This document shows positions 22,701 to 35,698 of a DNA stretch of 64,000 nucleotides, in pieces. This DNA comes from Blasia pusilla (lineage: Eukaryota > Marchantiophyta > Marchantiopsida > Blasiales). The notes beneath the pieces were generated by a model. That model did no database searches. It saw nothing but the letters and a program-made list of their open reading frames with translations, and was not told the origin of the DNA. Every line of letters starts with the position of its first letter. The stretch's first letter is position 1. The stretch is taken from contig CM114272.1 of assembly GCA_050084515.1 (NCBI GenBank), positions 37,758,001 to 37,822,000 on the forward strand. Reading direction: 5' to 3'. A program made the translations under genes and the position numbers.

Positions 22701-25700
22701 TCAAGAAAGTTCTACACAACTCATGACTACTTTCTAACTAACAGCTGTAATATGCAGATATTATCCTGTCTTTAGGTAATTCATGGGCTTACCTCAAATC
22801 CCTCGACAGAGGATAGAGCTTTTTGAAGAGTTTCATCTAAATTTTTAGCCAGGAGAGCATCTTCAGCCGCAATTTGTATTTCCCTCAGCTTCATGGGCTG
22901 GTCTATAGGACCCCATGACACACTTGGACTGAGTGGTGACATTCCTGGAGTTCCAGAACGTGCTAGACCTGGACTCCCAGGACTGGGAGGGACCGATCGT
23001 GGGGAGAAAACAGCACTACCACCATCTGCAACTGGACTGCCATTGCTTACTGTATTCGAAGACGGATAATTGACCTTGACAGTACCCTGACCTAGGTCAT
23101 CCCCTAAAGAATCAGACCTCTTGAAGCTGCCATCATGCAGACAAATGAGTAAGAAAGCATGACTCTTCTAGAACTTCATTCAAAATTCACGATTAGCAAA
23201 AGATCCACAAATACTCATTTCCAAGAGTAGTACGTGCCTACTCTCCCATCAAAAGCACATCCCTCACATAAAGCTTATCCACCTATTCTCATAATATGCC
23301 CTAAATTATGACAGAAAAATTAGCACTATTAGCCTCTTACTATCAGAAATACAGCACTTGAGTGTTTCAGCCTAACCTTTCCTTAAAACTGTTCCGATTG
23401 GAGTCCATAAGCTCCAAGATGTTGCCTGCAGAAAGCGAGGCCCTTCTACGGTTTGCCTCTCGCAGTAGCATCCCAGGAGCCAACGTAAGCTCTGTCCGCG
23501 TGCCACCAACTACCTCTGACTTTTCTCAAGAGCCTGACGCCATCTTGCAGTAGACAGCATGTTAAGACAAAGGTGCCTGGAAATAAGCTGATGACAAAAG
23601 ACATCATGGATAAAAGCATCTAGCTGTACGTGGACACAACAAGAACATACACCAAGAAGGAGCCAGCCTGCTTGAGGTTTCTGATGCACTAGCCTAGGAC
23701 ACAAAGTGACGTTGTGGAAAAGAACAATCTGGCCCCAGGAGAAAATGAACTAGTAATAAAAATAACCCGGTGATGACTTCATTGTATACAACAACCCAAC
23801 ATGGCATACCAAGCAAACAAAGAAGCTTCTCTGATCCATCAGTGACCCAAAGTTCAAAAATCTACAGAAATGTCTGTCCATGCTGAATCAATTTTCAAGA
23901 TGAGCAAACCAAGGACCAAACACATCCAGGAAGAAACTACTTGTTCACAAACAGTAACAATGCAAGGTGTTATAGAGTTCTTGGTGACTTACTTCCTGCT
24001 TGGAAAGAATTCGTTCAGCTGCATCAGCAGGCACAGGAGGCCATATTGCTGGCTTTGGCCATGGTGACATGCTAAGTGCTGCACTGCTCAAGCAACAACT
24101 TCAATCATGGTCAGATGCCACACTCTCCTAAAACAACTCCCTTGCTGAGGTACAGATCATGACACATTTATGGTGGTTTGGAATGCAGACTAGTCTCTCA
24201 AGTATCCATTCAACATGGTACAAGTTTAAGTTGAAATGCAAGCAGTAGTATGACGGAATATAGTTTGTTTCGATGTCAGAGACTTTAGTTTCAATGACTT
24301 ATTCTTGTATTGATGAATATACCTGTTGCATGGGCTTTTCTCTAGTTTTGATCCATATCCAATTAAGTCTCCCAGCCTCATCAGCTGCAAGACCAGCATT
24401 TAAGTACAAATTACCAAAGCATCTCAACAAGAAGAATCCTCAATGAGATGGGGATTCTTTCGGAGAGCGGTTTTAAGAGTCCACAATGTGAGATATTTTA
24501 AACAGGCACATCAAAACCTTATATTCAGTGATTGTTCGTATGTAGAAGTCAGTCATCTGACTGTGTGAACAAGTTCTTAAGAAGAAAGGAAACCCAAATA
24601 TGGATTATTCCATATATCTGTAAACAGGCATGTTAAAAGCTTCAACATGATCATTGCAGACAGTATTCTGACTGCCATAATCATCTCCTTTTTGATAAGG
24701 AAAGGGACTCCACACTCTCAGATGTAAAGCAAAGGGAAACACAAAATCTGAATTAATAAGAAATTGATCCTTTAATCCTGTCAAAACACACCAACCAAAG
24801 CACTCAGGAAAATGTGGTTTTTGTGCAGATAACTTTAAAAAGTAGAAAGGTGCTACATTTCAAGACAGAGACCAGAGAGAACCTTGGTTCGCGCATATGA
24901 GTACAGGTCTGCCTGAAGACGATAGAAGTCCTTTTCCACATCAGGAGTAACTGACCGTGGGGTGAAACGCTCTGCAGTTGCTTTTACAATAGCCATGCAT
25001 GCTGTAAGCACCCAGATCTCTCGGAGACAGAAGGGCAACCTTTTCTGCACATGATACCCAGAAAGTAAGACTACAATTGGCAGGCAGTAACAGACACTCT
25101 AAGCATGTACTGTGAGCATCATCAGCATTTGGAGAAAGCTATCAAAAAATACGAAGGCATGTCAATGAATCTAAGAATATATTTCATATACCTTGTTTTC
25201 ACAAACTAAGTATGCATCAACTACTTTTAATCCCTCTGAAAACTTACACATCATCAACAATACTGTAATAAAAAACAGCACAGAACTACCTCATAGTGTA
25301 GGAGACTTCTGGAGAATGCCATGATGAAAGGAAAAGCTCTCGCTGCAACCTCTGCTGGCCGGTTCAGATAGAAAAGTAGCTGGAAAACACACAATTCCAC
25401 ACTCTGATGTTTAGAAGCAGCTTATGCCTGCATGTACACACACTCAGCTGATACCAAGTATTACAACTCCCAAGCAGCAGGAACTAATTGTTTGAACTGA
25501 CAGATGTGCCATTCGATTAACAATCGTGCTATGGTTTTCCAGTACAGAAGAAAACCACTCAGTGATTGAAAGAACTTCCTAGCATGTCAGTTACTTAAAA
25601 GGATAAAATCTTCCTCCTGTCATTGCATTTTCACCAACACAATTGTCAGTGACAGAAATGGTAGCTCAGACATGAACCAAAAGAATCCAACAAAGGGTTA

Positions 25701-28700
25701 AAAACCCTGGGAACACGTTCTAAGAAAGAGTTAATCGAGCAACCTCTTGCGAAGTTTTTTGGGGAAGAAGAAAGCAGCAAAAGAAGGCATATCCAAAAAA
25801 AATGTCGATCTTCTTTTCTGGTTTAAGGTTTTCTACAATTACATAATCAAGGAGCAGAGAAGTATTCACCAACACCCACAAAAGCCTACGGAAAAGGAAG
25901 GGCGGAAAATGAAACTCGTTCTTTCCAATTGAGGAGGGAAAAGGTGAAAGATAGTGGGGAAAGCCAAACAGTGGCAAGTACAAACACAAAGATAAATCAC
26001 ACCAAAAAAAAATTGATACAGAATTATGTTTCATCATCAACAGGACATTCTTCTTTAGCTTCAAGTTTCAACACAAGTAATCAATATAGGTCATCAATTT
26101 AACAACCATCTTCAGCAGATATTCGCATATTCTAGTGGGGACTTGAATTAAATTTCACAATCCCAAGGTTATCGAGAAAAAACAAGTGAAAAAAACAAAA
26201 AAAACCACCCCCACAACAGATTTACTGAAACCTGGCCAGAAAAATATCATTGACTGTAAAAATAACTTCAAACACAACATTACTGTAGATACTGCGTCCA
26301 CAGGCAATTTTGAATGCTTCTTGTTTGGTGTTTTGTTCTACAACCCATACATTACATATTAATTCTCTTTAAGGAAAGTCCTTCATTCCCCTGAACCTCC
26401 TATCTAATCTGAGATGAATTCATAAACATTTGGCAACCATCTGTAGATGCCTATTAAAATAAATACATGCAAGTCTCACTTGCACCAAGATGTGCCCCTT
26501 AACCCAAGGACCCTTTGATCCACAATGTATTGGGCTCTAGCAAAGCTTCTAGAAGGGCAGTATCTCAAGTGAATGTGGCGACCAGGCTTGGTGCCACTGG
26601 GGCTTGAGGGCAGATACAACCTCAACCTGATCACAGATGCAAACCATAACTGGATAGCTAGGATAAGGACAGGACCACACAGGTTGAGTCGTGAACCTCA
26701 AAAGTGCAAAGAAAACGTAACAAGAACCAAGCTTAGCTGGGAGGGAAGATATGTGAACAGGATGAGACTCAGAAGTCAGGAAGTTCCAACATCCCTTATG
26801 AAGGAAGGGGCCAGCAGAATTGCCAAGAAAGCTAGAACGTCAAGGAGAACAACCAGCAAAGAATGGAAACTTTCAATGATAGATTAGAACCAAAACAGCA
26901 GAATCTGCTCAAATTGGTAGAAGGCTGGTAAAATTCAAAAAGTTCATCAGAGGAAACTCTGAAGATGAGAAAAATGGGTTGTTTCAATGAGATTTTATGC
27001 TAAATTGAGCTGTAAGAATACAGCACGGACAGAGGAGATGTACTCGAAGAAAAACTACAGGGAAAAACTTGCTGGTTGACTTTCTTTCAAAACCCGAAAA
27101 GCATGGAAATGTATGGCAAAATGTTTTAAGACTATATCTGGACAATGAGGTGTGCAGGATGTTCTCGTTCTCTTGCTCTCCAGAGAAAAGGAGAGTTTTT
27201 GACTCATTCCTTCTTTGGAATTTTCTTCCTAAGGAAAGCATCTGAAGCACACAATTTAATAGAGTATGCAGTCATGTAGAACTTTACCACTGCTTGACGA
27301 GCAAAGAGATACTGGCGGAAGTCAAATTCTTTCACGGAATCCTCCACTTGAAACTGGCTGAAAGGCTTCCGAGAGGCATCCAATATAGATGATCGTTCAT
27401 CACCAGGATCTGTACCTCCAAACTCTTTGGACTTTAAACTTGCAACATTCACTGCCACCCACCTCAACGAGTGCACATGAGCATAGGTAACAACTTGCAT
27501 AAGTCATGAAAGACACCACTCACCTACTACACAAACCATATCAAGTACTGCAAATTGTCTGCTTCTCTTCAAGAACCAACAATCTTGTAACTAATCATTC
27601 ATTAGTACACTGCACAGAAAATTGACAATTTCCTTTCTCTTAACACATTGGCTCTTTGCTACCACTCTTATATCAATCATGTTGAAAATGTATTCCTTTC
27701 AATATATTACTTCTTAATTGACCGGAACAGAGTTAAGCCTTCTCTAGATTACACTTTCCTAAGGAGCTCATAATTGCAACGAAAAAATAGCAGCCAAGAC
27801 TGACAAAGCCTTACTCCAAAAACAAAGAACCCAACCTATCGAAATCAACAAGCAGTAACAGTGTCCACAATTTTATTCACCTGCTCCTACCGTACAGTAA
27901 CAAGTTGCATTTACATTTGGTACAATTCAAAAACAGGCCAGAGGATGACTTCCAGCCAGACTGGGTACACATCTAAACCTTGCACTTCGAGAGATATTTG
28001 GAGTTTGGAGGTACCAAAGTAGGTATCATAGTGTAAGAAATAGGGACAACATTTAAACCTTGCAATGCCCTATATATCACACTATGATACCTCCTTTCTT
28101 CAAGCCCTGTTCTTATAAATCTACATGAGTACAAAAAGGACCAAATGCCTTGGCTTACAAACCTATTTCCAAGTATATTTGTTCCAATTCATCATACTCT
28201 CGAAGTGCATCCTCCAGCAAGTGTGCCATTTCGAACATAATTGCAAGACTCTCCTGGAAACCAAGGAAAAACAACCCTTCAGCAACTTAATGATACAAGC
28301 AACATGCACTGCATGCCCTCAGACTTTGGACTCTCTACCAAATACTTGCCTTTTGTGACAGGCTTCCAAGTTGAGGCGGTCACCATTCAGCTTGGTGAAA
28401 TGACCAAAAACAAGTAGGTCTACTCATTATCTGGTTCACAAATCTGCACATCATAAAAAAATAACTGTTCTACACCTTCCCACTCTCATGGACAATCAAA
28501 AGTGAAGCCTACAAATTGCATATGTTGTAAAAACATAGTAACTTGGAGTTTACTATCGTGAAAAGTAACTGATAGAATAACTATAGTAATTTAGTGTTTT
28601 ACCACATTAAATAGTAATTTCTTGTTGCTATAGATTTACATCAGTAATTCTGAGAATTACTATGGGCGGCACGCCCTAACCCTAAAACCTAGAAACTCAT

Positions 28701-31700
28701 TCTCTTGGCTGTATATAACCCCTTGAGGGTGCTCTGCGAAATTACACCTTTCCGTACACAACTCTCTGAGCTGAGGAGCTGTTTGAGCAGCACTGAGTGT
28801 GCTTTGCTTACCTGAGTGGATTTTGCTTCTGATCTCAGTAGTTCAGTGTGCTAAGCACTGAGTGTGCTTCTGCTTACAGACTGAGAGGTCTGCTGACCTG
28901 AGGGGTTCAGTGAGTCTTGTGATGCAAGGTGTCTAGTTGTACTAACCTGAGTGGTTGCTATTGCACTAAGTGTGCGTGAGAATGCTAGGTAGTCTTGTGG
29001 TACAGGTTGTTTAGTGCTTTCCTCTACAATCTAACTTGAGTGGTTGCAATTGCACTTAGTGTGCTTGTAAGAGCTAGGTTGTAGAGAAACTCTGATATTT
29101 TAAAACATACATAGGAAAGTATCGACTGATCTTTGATCATTCACACAGGCAGGGAACATTACACTTGAATTAGCTCATGCAGTTTGCACAGATTTTACAG
29201 TAGAAAAAAACATTTCATAGATGAAAGAGAAATTGAGTGGTGTTCCAAGAGAGGCACCAAATGTTATATATGACCAATAATAAACATCTGGTCTCAGCAG
29301 CAACCCCTAAATTATCGTTTTCAAACCATTGTATGTACAGAAAGAGTGAGAGCAAAATCATGAACAAAAATATATCCAGCACTGAGATCATCCACACAGA
29401 CTTGGATTACGTCTTACCAACTAATAATCAGTACGAAAAATACTGCCTGCATCCAGAAATTTCTGTAAATTTCAAAAGAATCCAGAAATAAGAATGTAAG
29501 TCATCCAACTTGAAGTGAGCACAACTCTTACCTTCACAACAAAGAAGTTGCAAAAGTTCCATGCTGGCATGAACCGATGTTCACTTAGCCTCCTAACTTC
29601 CTCTTCATAGAACTGGACTCGCCGATCAAGTGTATTTTGAATGCATACCACCACTTTATGTTCAATGTCCTCCCAAGCGTTAGGATCCATAAAATGTAAC
29701 TCCAGTTTGCAGCACCTGGACTCGAAGAAACAGAGAATCAGAGAGAAGTGAGGAGGTTCATGGTCAGGTACCTGATGATTTTTTACACATTCAACAAAGT
29801 CTCTAAAATCTGCATGTAATTTTACAATGGCTGATGATGGGATAGGTACATTTACCTCTCCCGCTTCTTAGAGCTAAAGTCTGCTTCAAGCCTGTAGTAT
29901 ACTTTCTTTGTATTCTTTGAAGAAGGATCATTGGCAGGAGTTTTGGAGACAAACACAATGAACCATTCACGATCTTCATTTTGCACAATGGATTTGAGTC
30001 GTGGTTTTAGCAGCGACTTGTACTCATCTAGATCCTGTAAAAGCAGAAAAAACAACCAGAATATAGCAAACTTAATGAGAAAGCTACGGAGAGCTCCTTT
30101 GAAACCAGATCTCTGTTTAGTCAATTTATCTTAAGAGACAACGGTACTACAGGAATAGAGTACACGACTCACAAGATTTCTCAAGAAATGAAAAGAAGAA
30201 TGGGCAGGGTACAAACTGTCAACATGAGAAAACCCAATGGATGCTGAAGTCAATCTCCTCAATTACACTTCCCAATATGAGAGAACAACTATATTTGACC
30301 AGCACAGAAGAAAACCCTAAACATAGCACGCATAATGAGAAAGTAAAGGAGAGCTGCTTTGAAACCAGATCTCTGTTTAGTCACTTGATCTCAAGAGACA
30401 AGAGTGCTTCAGGATGAGTACACACAACTTACAAAATTTCCCGAGTGATAAGGAGAAGAATAGACAGTGCACAAACCATCGACCAGATAAAGACCCAATG
30501 AATGCCAAAGTCATTCTCTTCAAGAACCCTTCACCCTTAAAAGAACAAACTCAAATTTACCACGGCCAAAAGGCATCTTACCTCACAAGCAACTAGTACC
30601 ACCGATGCATAGGGATGTCTGAACCAGTAGGGGGATTGCTCCAATGGAGTCCGACCACGAAGTCGAGCATCTGTTGTAAGTATGTACTCTACTGGTAGTT
30701 TTTCCACCAACACTGGATTTCGTGCCTTATTATTCAAGATAACCCTCCTGAAGGGTACACGCGCTTCAAAATTCTCTTTTACAGCTGGCCACAGGTCACT
30801 AACATCTTCAACTGCACGACAATATTGTATAAGAGTCCATAAAAATTACTGAAGTTCAAAGTACTGTCTTAGATATCTAGGATTAAGAAGAAAATCGACC
30901 TTCTTCAATCAAATATTGCTCACTGCAGTCTGCCATCGAACAAGGAAACTGAGAAGAACATCTGACAGATGACCAAACTTCAAGGCAGTCATACAACAGA
31001 AAAAGTGACACCCTCATACCCTGTATTTTTTCCGGGCATACTCTCATGTATTTAATAAATGCACCTTGAAACATCCTGTGTCAAAAAAGAGTGGCTGATA
31101 CAGCACGTCTACATGGCCCAGCACAAACTGGATCTGTAATCTAACTGATGCCCTTAAGACAGATGCTCACGCCTAACAAAATTCATCGTTACTTTGGAGC
31201 CCCTACAATGATAAGGCTACACGGAAATTAGTTCTAGGGAATTACTGCTTCCTGATGACCACAGACTAGTACCATAACCGAACTGCCAACTATCTCAGGC
31301 ATTGAATCTGGAGACAGGGAAAGATGTCCGCAATCTTTAATCCTGATCTCATCAATCTGACCATCGGCAGGTCAAACAATTGGAAAGAATTGGCCTGTTA
31401 GTCTACTCCTGAGCCTTCCCACCTTTAGAGAGCCAGAAGAAAGGATAGAAATTCCTCGCTACAAAAAATTGCTTCGCAGTTTGAAGCCCGCAATTAAGCA
31501 TGGCAGTCCAGTCCAGCATCTTAGCTCACAGATTGGTGATCGCGCATTGAATTCTCACTACAGATGGTGAAGGGAAATTTCAGAGCACGCGGTGCGAGTT
31601 TCAGATTTACACACTAGTCAATGAGGGAAGGGAACAAAACTACAGGATTCAACTCAGTGAATTCTTTTAAGAGGAACCACTGATTGAATTATATTGAGGA

Positions 31701-32168
31701 AAAAAATCAGACCAAAGGCAGTCAGAACATTTTAGAGCTAGTCCGCTGGGCCCGTAACAGCTCCTTAGCTGAAAAGTAGCAAACTCGGATAATTGGACAG
31801 AGACCGATTTCAAGATCCAAGAGGACAAGTGCAACTTAAATGCACACAATCTAGTCACATTGAACACTTTCTCGTTAAAATGTGGCGGTGATGTCCGTCT
31901 GCAGCTGTCTCCGACGACTTCCCTAAGGGACTGTTTCCATCCACCCGCGATGCTAATACAAGTGACCATCGGACCCTAAATACCAGTAATTCTACATCCT
32001 GTAATGAAGACCGGAAATGTGTGGTTAACTTTACCACCATCCTCAATCTGGAGAGAAGGGGTTAAAAGGAAAAACCGACTCAAAAGTTGAAAGTGCTTAA
32101 AACATACTCGCGATGACGAGGCGATCCGACACGGTTTTCCCCATCAGGAACTGAAGCGAACTGCTCAT
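17737..32168 (-). CDS. TRS130: TRS130/TRAPPC10-type subunit of the TRAPPII vesicle tethering complex (19 exons)
   Basis: The large subunit specific to TRAPPII, a trans-Golgi tethering complex acting with RAB-A GTPases in exocytosis and cell-plate formation; the Arabidopsis orthologue is CLUB (AtTRS130). Exons, all with GT/AG introns: 32108-32168, 30582-30811, 29856-30034, 29532-29715, 28163-28253, 27288-27451, 25290-25379, 24883-25044, 24323-24384, 23993-24083, 23377-23519, 22793-23126, 21853-22398, 21011-21244, 19963-20621, 19759-19843, 19412-19607, 18846-19216, 17737-18018. They total 4,164 bases and their phases agree. Recognised segments: DVSDLWPAVKENFE and VEYILTTDARLR (near the N-terminus), REWFIVFVSKTPAND, MPAWNFCNFF, KEFDFRQYLFARQ, FCLREIWVLTAC, WPKPAIWPP, YEKVCASYAGERW, LPPQRPGSYVLGVLTG, GRKKGVILLSQ and GSRVVISMACVPLVAG. 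Start: ATG at 32168 opens MSSSLQFLMGKTVSDRL. Length is 1,387 residues, somewhat longer than I recall for Arabidopsis. The least certain junction is the acceptor of exon 11. Confidence 0.93.
28524..29108 (+). repeat. Probable solo LTR in TRS130 intron 4
   Basis: It begins TGTTGTAAAA and ends TTTTAAAACA, a 10 bp terminal inverted repeat with one mismatch, of the TG...CA type. It contains a TATA-box-like GTATATAACC near 28709 and runs of related 25-40 bp units with CTGAG.GG and GCACT.AGTGTGCTT. A clean target-site duplication is not visible (GCATA against TACAT), so the ends may be a few bases off. It lies opposite to the gene's direction, between exons 4 and 5. Confidence 0.55.
30045..30570. 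repeat. Tandem duplication of ~260 bp in TRS130 intron 2
   Basis: The halves 30045-30302 and 30305-30570 match in order: AATGAGAAAG, a stretch ending GAAACCAGATCTCTGTTTAG, AAGAGACAA, a GAAGAAT segment and AACCCAATG or GACCCAATG. Divergence is clear, so it is not recent. The unit is part of the intron and touches neither splice site. Confidence 0.75.
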
Positions 32169-33480
32169 GGTGTCTTCTGGGAAAAGTAATTCTCCATTTC
32201 TAAATCCGAACCTCCGTCCTCCGCTCTCTCTTCCTCCTCGTCCTCCTCATCCTCAAAAATTCTGCTCGATCCAGCTCACCATCCACACTTCGGCCCCCAG
32301 GGCTTTTTCCACCACCGCTCCAGGCAGAATTGCCGATCGACTCGACTCGTCGTCCTCTGTGTCTTAATCTCTGCACTCCACTCCTCTCCACGTCTTTCTC
32401 TCTCCTCTTCAACCGTTCATACTGGGAAGACCGGGATTCCACGAGAAAGTGAAACCCTAACACGCGGAGCTCTAGTCCATTCAAAGGGAACGATGCTCTG
32501 AACTGTTTGTCGAAAGGTTGTGGAGTATTCCTACGTCATACTCTCAGGTCTCTACACAAAACTTTAATGAAGTTCATTCTCATGAACAGGCGAGTATGCG
32601 TAATTAGTAACTGCCTTGCAATGCACGGAGAAGAATTTTATTTCATCCACCATCTATACTATTATGGGAGAGTCCTTTCTCTCGTTGCGCAAACACCTCT
32701 CCAAATGCCACGTGGCACTTCAAGCAAACGAGGGTGTTCCGCGCTTATGTCCGACGTAGTCTGTTTTAGGGTTTTGTTCATAGCCGCCCTAGTCTCCTGT
32801 AGCAGTTTTTTAAACGAACGTGGAATTTTGGCGCGTCTGAAGCGTACCTAGCACGTGCAACAAACTTAGGGTTTCATTTTTGGCCACAACTTTTGTGTCA
32901 AATTTCTGTCCTTTTGTCCTTGACGGTTTGGATCCTTCAAACCAGCGTCGTCCGATGAGATTGGCTTCTCATTTCTCGCAAAGTTGTGAGTGCGAGGGTT
33001 GTGAATTCAAACTTGACCCTTGTTTATTCCCTCTTACAAATTCCAGTCCCCATTTTTCTCACGACAATTGCTGAGGTAAAGTGAACTCATTCATTCACCG
33101 AGCTTTATTGCATAACCTTACGTAAGCAGAAAGGACCATTTAGTGAACTTATGATTTTTTCCATACCTCAGTGTGCAAATTTTGGATCTCCCTACTCTAA
33201 TAACAACCTTGTTTGAACACAACTTAAAAACCATTGTAGTAAGCGAATCATCTTTAAGCACTAAATCCACAACAATATTAGATGGACCACTGACCGATTG
33301 TCATAAGAACCTTAAAACCTATTACAATTAATTGTATATGATGAAATCTATTATCTAATAGTCTTTCTCTGAGTTTTGGGGTACTAGAAGAATTTTTTGC
33401 AATATCAACAAGAAAAATATCGCACTCTCAAAAGATCCATTTTAGAGCAACAAGGTTAAATAAATTGACGTTATCTTGAT
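32169..33480. other. Upstream region of TRS130; no gene seen
   Basis: The first ~330 bp upstream of the start codon are rich in GA on the gene's strand and may be 5' UTR and core promoter; no clear TATA box stands out. Further up there are only short frames without similarity I recognise. I see no divergent gene here. Confidence 0.5.
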
Positions 33481-33499
33481 GGGTGCAAATTATTTGGGC

Positions 33500-34250
33500 A
33501 TCATACAAAATTAATCCATGGCACCATTCTCATATAAGAAATAGTCTTTGTGAAAGAAGTTGAGTTGATCGTTGCTTGGAATCTTATTTCTAAGTGAACA
33601 TATAAAATGTACATCACCTCCATGCCTCACGGGCGTGCAAAAATCATATATTTTCACGTTGGTGTAAAATGGAAAAGATGTAAGATGACAAAGCCAAAAA
33701 TACGGAATAGACACATGGTGGGAAACTTGTAGCAATTGGCATATATCACCTAATAATACGGTAAGTTTCGATGAGAAGTCGTTTAGGTCTATAAATGGGC
33801 ACATTTGGTATAGTCTCATTGTGGCTATATATAGTAGGTGAGAGGTAAGAATCGGAATTTTTCTATTAACACCACTCGCATTTTCATAAGTCTACTATAA
33901 AGTCTACATTTTTTGTGTTGCGAGCAAATCTCCTTTCAATGATATGGCAAAGGCGACATGCATTATGGTTGCAGGCTCATGTAAACGAGTTGCAGCGATG
34001 CTAGTAGTTGTTGTGAATTGGGTTGTGAACATGGCACTTGGAAGGTGAAATCCCAATACTTTGATATGAAACATATGAAGAAAGATTTGCCACATCCGGG
34101 TGGACAGGAAAACTTCTCTTTGATTACATAGAAGAGTCGTTGCCACTCACAATTTAATTCGTCGGTGTTGATTATATTGTCATGATAAGTAGGAGCGTCT
34201 CGTGGACTATGAAAAACTTGCTCATCTATACAATGCAAGAACAAAGGAAG
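33500..34250 (-). pseudogene. Relic of a Helitron-type PIF1 helicase
   Basis: Fragments in several frames, in correct order for a PIF1-like DNA helicase. At 34244-34070: ELNCEWQRLFYVI and PPGCGKSFFI (degenerate Walker A). At ~34146-33904 in another frame: TTTTSIAATRLHEPATIMH, resembling the ATSGIAA...GGRTAHS segment. At 33819-33511: KLTVLLGDICQLLQV, resembling the V-L-GGDFRQ-LPV motif, then NVKIYDF. Many frameshifts and substitutions mark it as an old relic. Helitrons carry this helicase; no Rep domain or Helitron ends were found. Confidence 0.5.
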
Positions 34251-35640
34251 AACTTATGTCTCAAAGTGGGATGTAGATAAGGATCCAAGACAATAATCAC
34301 TTTAGGCAAGATTTGAGCAGTGTCCACTTCACTATACATATTGTCAAATGTATGTCTTTCAACTTTATCTATAATGCAAGCTTGACTCATAAAGAAACAT
34401 ATATCAATACACTCATATAAGTACTTCCACTTAGGAGAGTCCTTGAGCCTACTTACATATGGTGTTAGGAAACTTGATATAAGTAGAGGCGGTACTGTGA
34501 ATGACCAGCGCCGTAGAAAATTTGAAATTGAATGAGAGCGACATTACTTTGAACAATGAAAATCTCCCAATATAATGATATTCTTGAAATAGAATGGTTT
34601 TCCTATAAAGAAACCATCAACCATTGTGGGTGTTGGTTGTGAGATAGGAATTTTCATTTTTTTGAACATGTACCTAAAGGAAGACATTTTTGAAGCAAAA
34701 TGGTTTCCCTTTGAAGTAACCAAAAAGCATTCCGAATCTTTGTAGGGAGATGTGGAAGTTAAGTTACCTTTAAAATATATCAATACAAGGACCTTCTATT
34801 GTGCGGAATGGTTTCCATGTCGAGAAACCATAAACCATTCCATCAAAGTACAATTATATTTTATACATTCTTTCGCTTGTTATAATATATACTTGTGTTA
34901 TTGGAAAATAATTTTGTGGTCTTTATGAGACGGTGAACTTTTATTCACTTGGAAATAAATTTGGAATCTTATTATTGTTTTGGATTTGTCCTTTGTATCA
35001 TTTTCTTACTACAACACCAAAATTGGTTGGAGAAAAGGATGCAGAGAAGGCCAATAACATTTGTGAGGAGAGTGCTTCAACCTACATCCCCATTCAATGA
35101 AAATCCCATAGAAATACTTGGTTTAAGAAAGAACATTAAGGAAAGGTTCAGATTGAAGAATATGATCATGTTAATATGGTGAAAGTAGACTTTCAGAAGT
35201 CTCTTAATTCAAGAAGTAGTGATTTTTAGACATTACGTCCCGAAAGGCATGTGAGGGAAGAATTGGAAGAGATTGACTCGTGTTTGGAAGCGGTATCGTA
35301 TAATAAAATAATCCATTGTGTAAACTCCAGTCTTATTAATGTTAGGGATAGTTTTATTATTAAAAAGTGAAATAGCTTAGAATTTTTCTTTTTATATATT
35401 TAAACCTCTTTATGATATCTTATTTATACGCGTCTGAGTGTAAGAAAAGAGGCAATAAACGAGACATGGCAATCTAAAAGTAAACAATAGGTTTGGTGTA
35501 TTAATGAAAATAAGGTTAAAGTGGTCTTGGTTGGTCGCTATGATAGTTGGGATATTTTAGAAGATATTTTGGACGAGATAACATGTAATGTTCTTGTGTC
35601 AAAATGAGATTGGTTAAGCCTTGAGAGGAAGCCATGTGGC
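34251..35640. other. AT-rich stretch with short hairpin motifs; no gene seen
   Basis: No recognisable coding sequence. Around 34586-34622, 34700-34735 and 34803-34840 a motif ATGGTTT.CC is followed by an inverted AAACCAT or similar, giving small imperfect hairpins. The third is the best formed. Confidence 0.4.
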
Positions 35641-35688
35641 ACAAGATAAGATGAGTCCTATTTAGTATTATTATGGATCCCTTGTGAA

Positions 35689-35698
35689 TATATAAATA
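35689..35698 (+). promoter_or_regulatory. TATA-box-like element of a putative LTR
   Basis: TATATAAATA, followed within 40 bp by CAAGGGACC and a T-rich stretch. It lies ~950 bp upstream of the gag-like frame on the same strand. Confidence 0.35.

Noticed and set aside
25720-26887. Open frames in TRS130 intron 6 (25720-26064 minus, 26573-26887 plus)
   Set aside because: One is low-complexity (Lys/Phe/Leu), the other lacks any known similarity; no splice sites link them to the gene.
32507-32851. Divergent plus-strand gene upstream of TRS130
   Set aside because: The 114-codon frame has no similarity I recognise and no conserved start context; likely chance.
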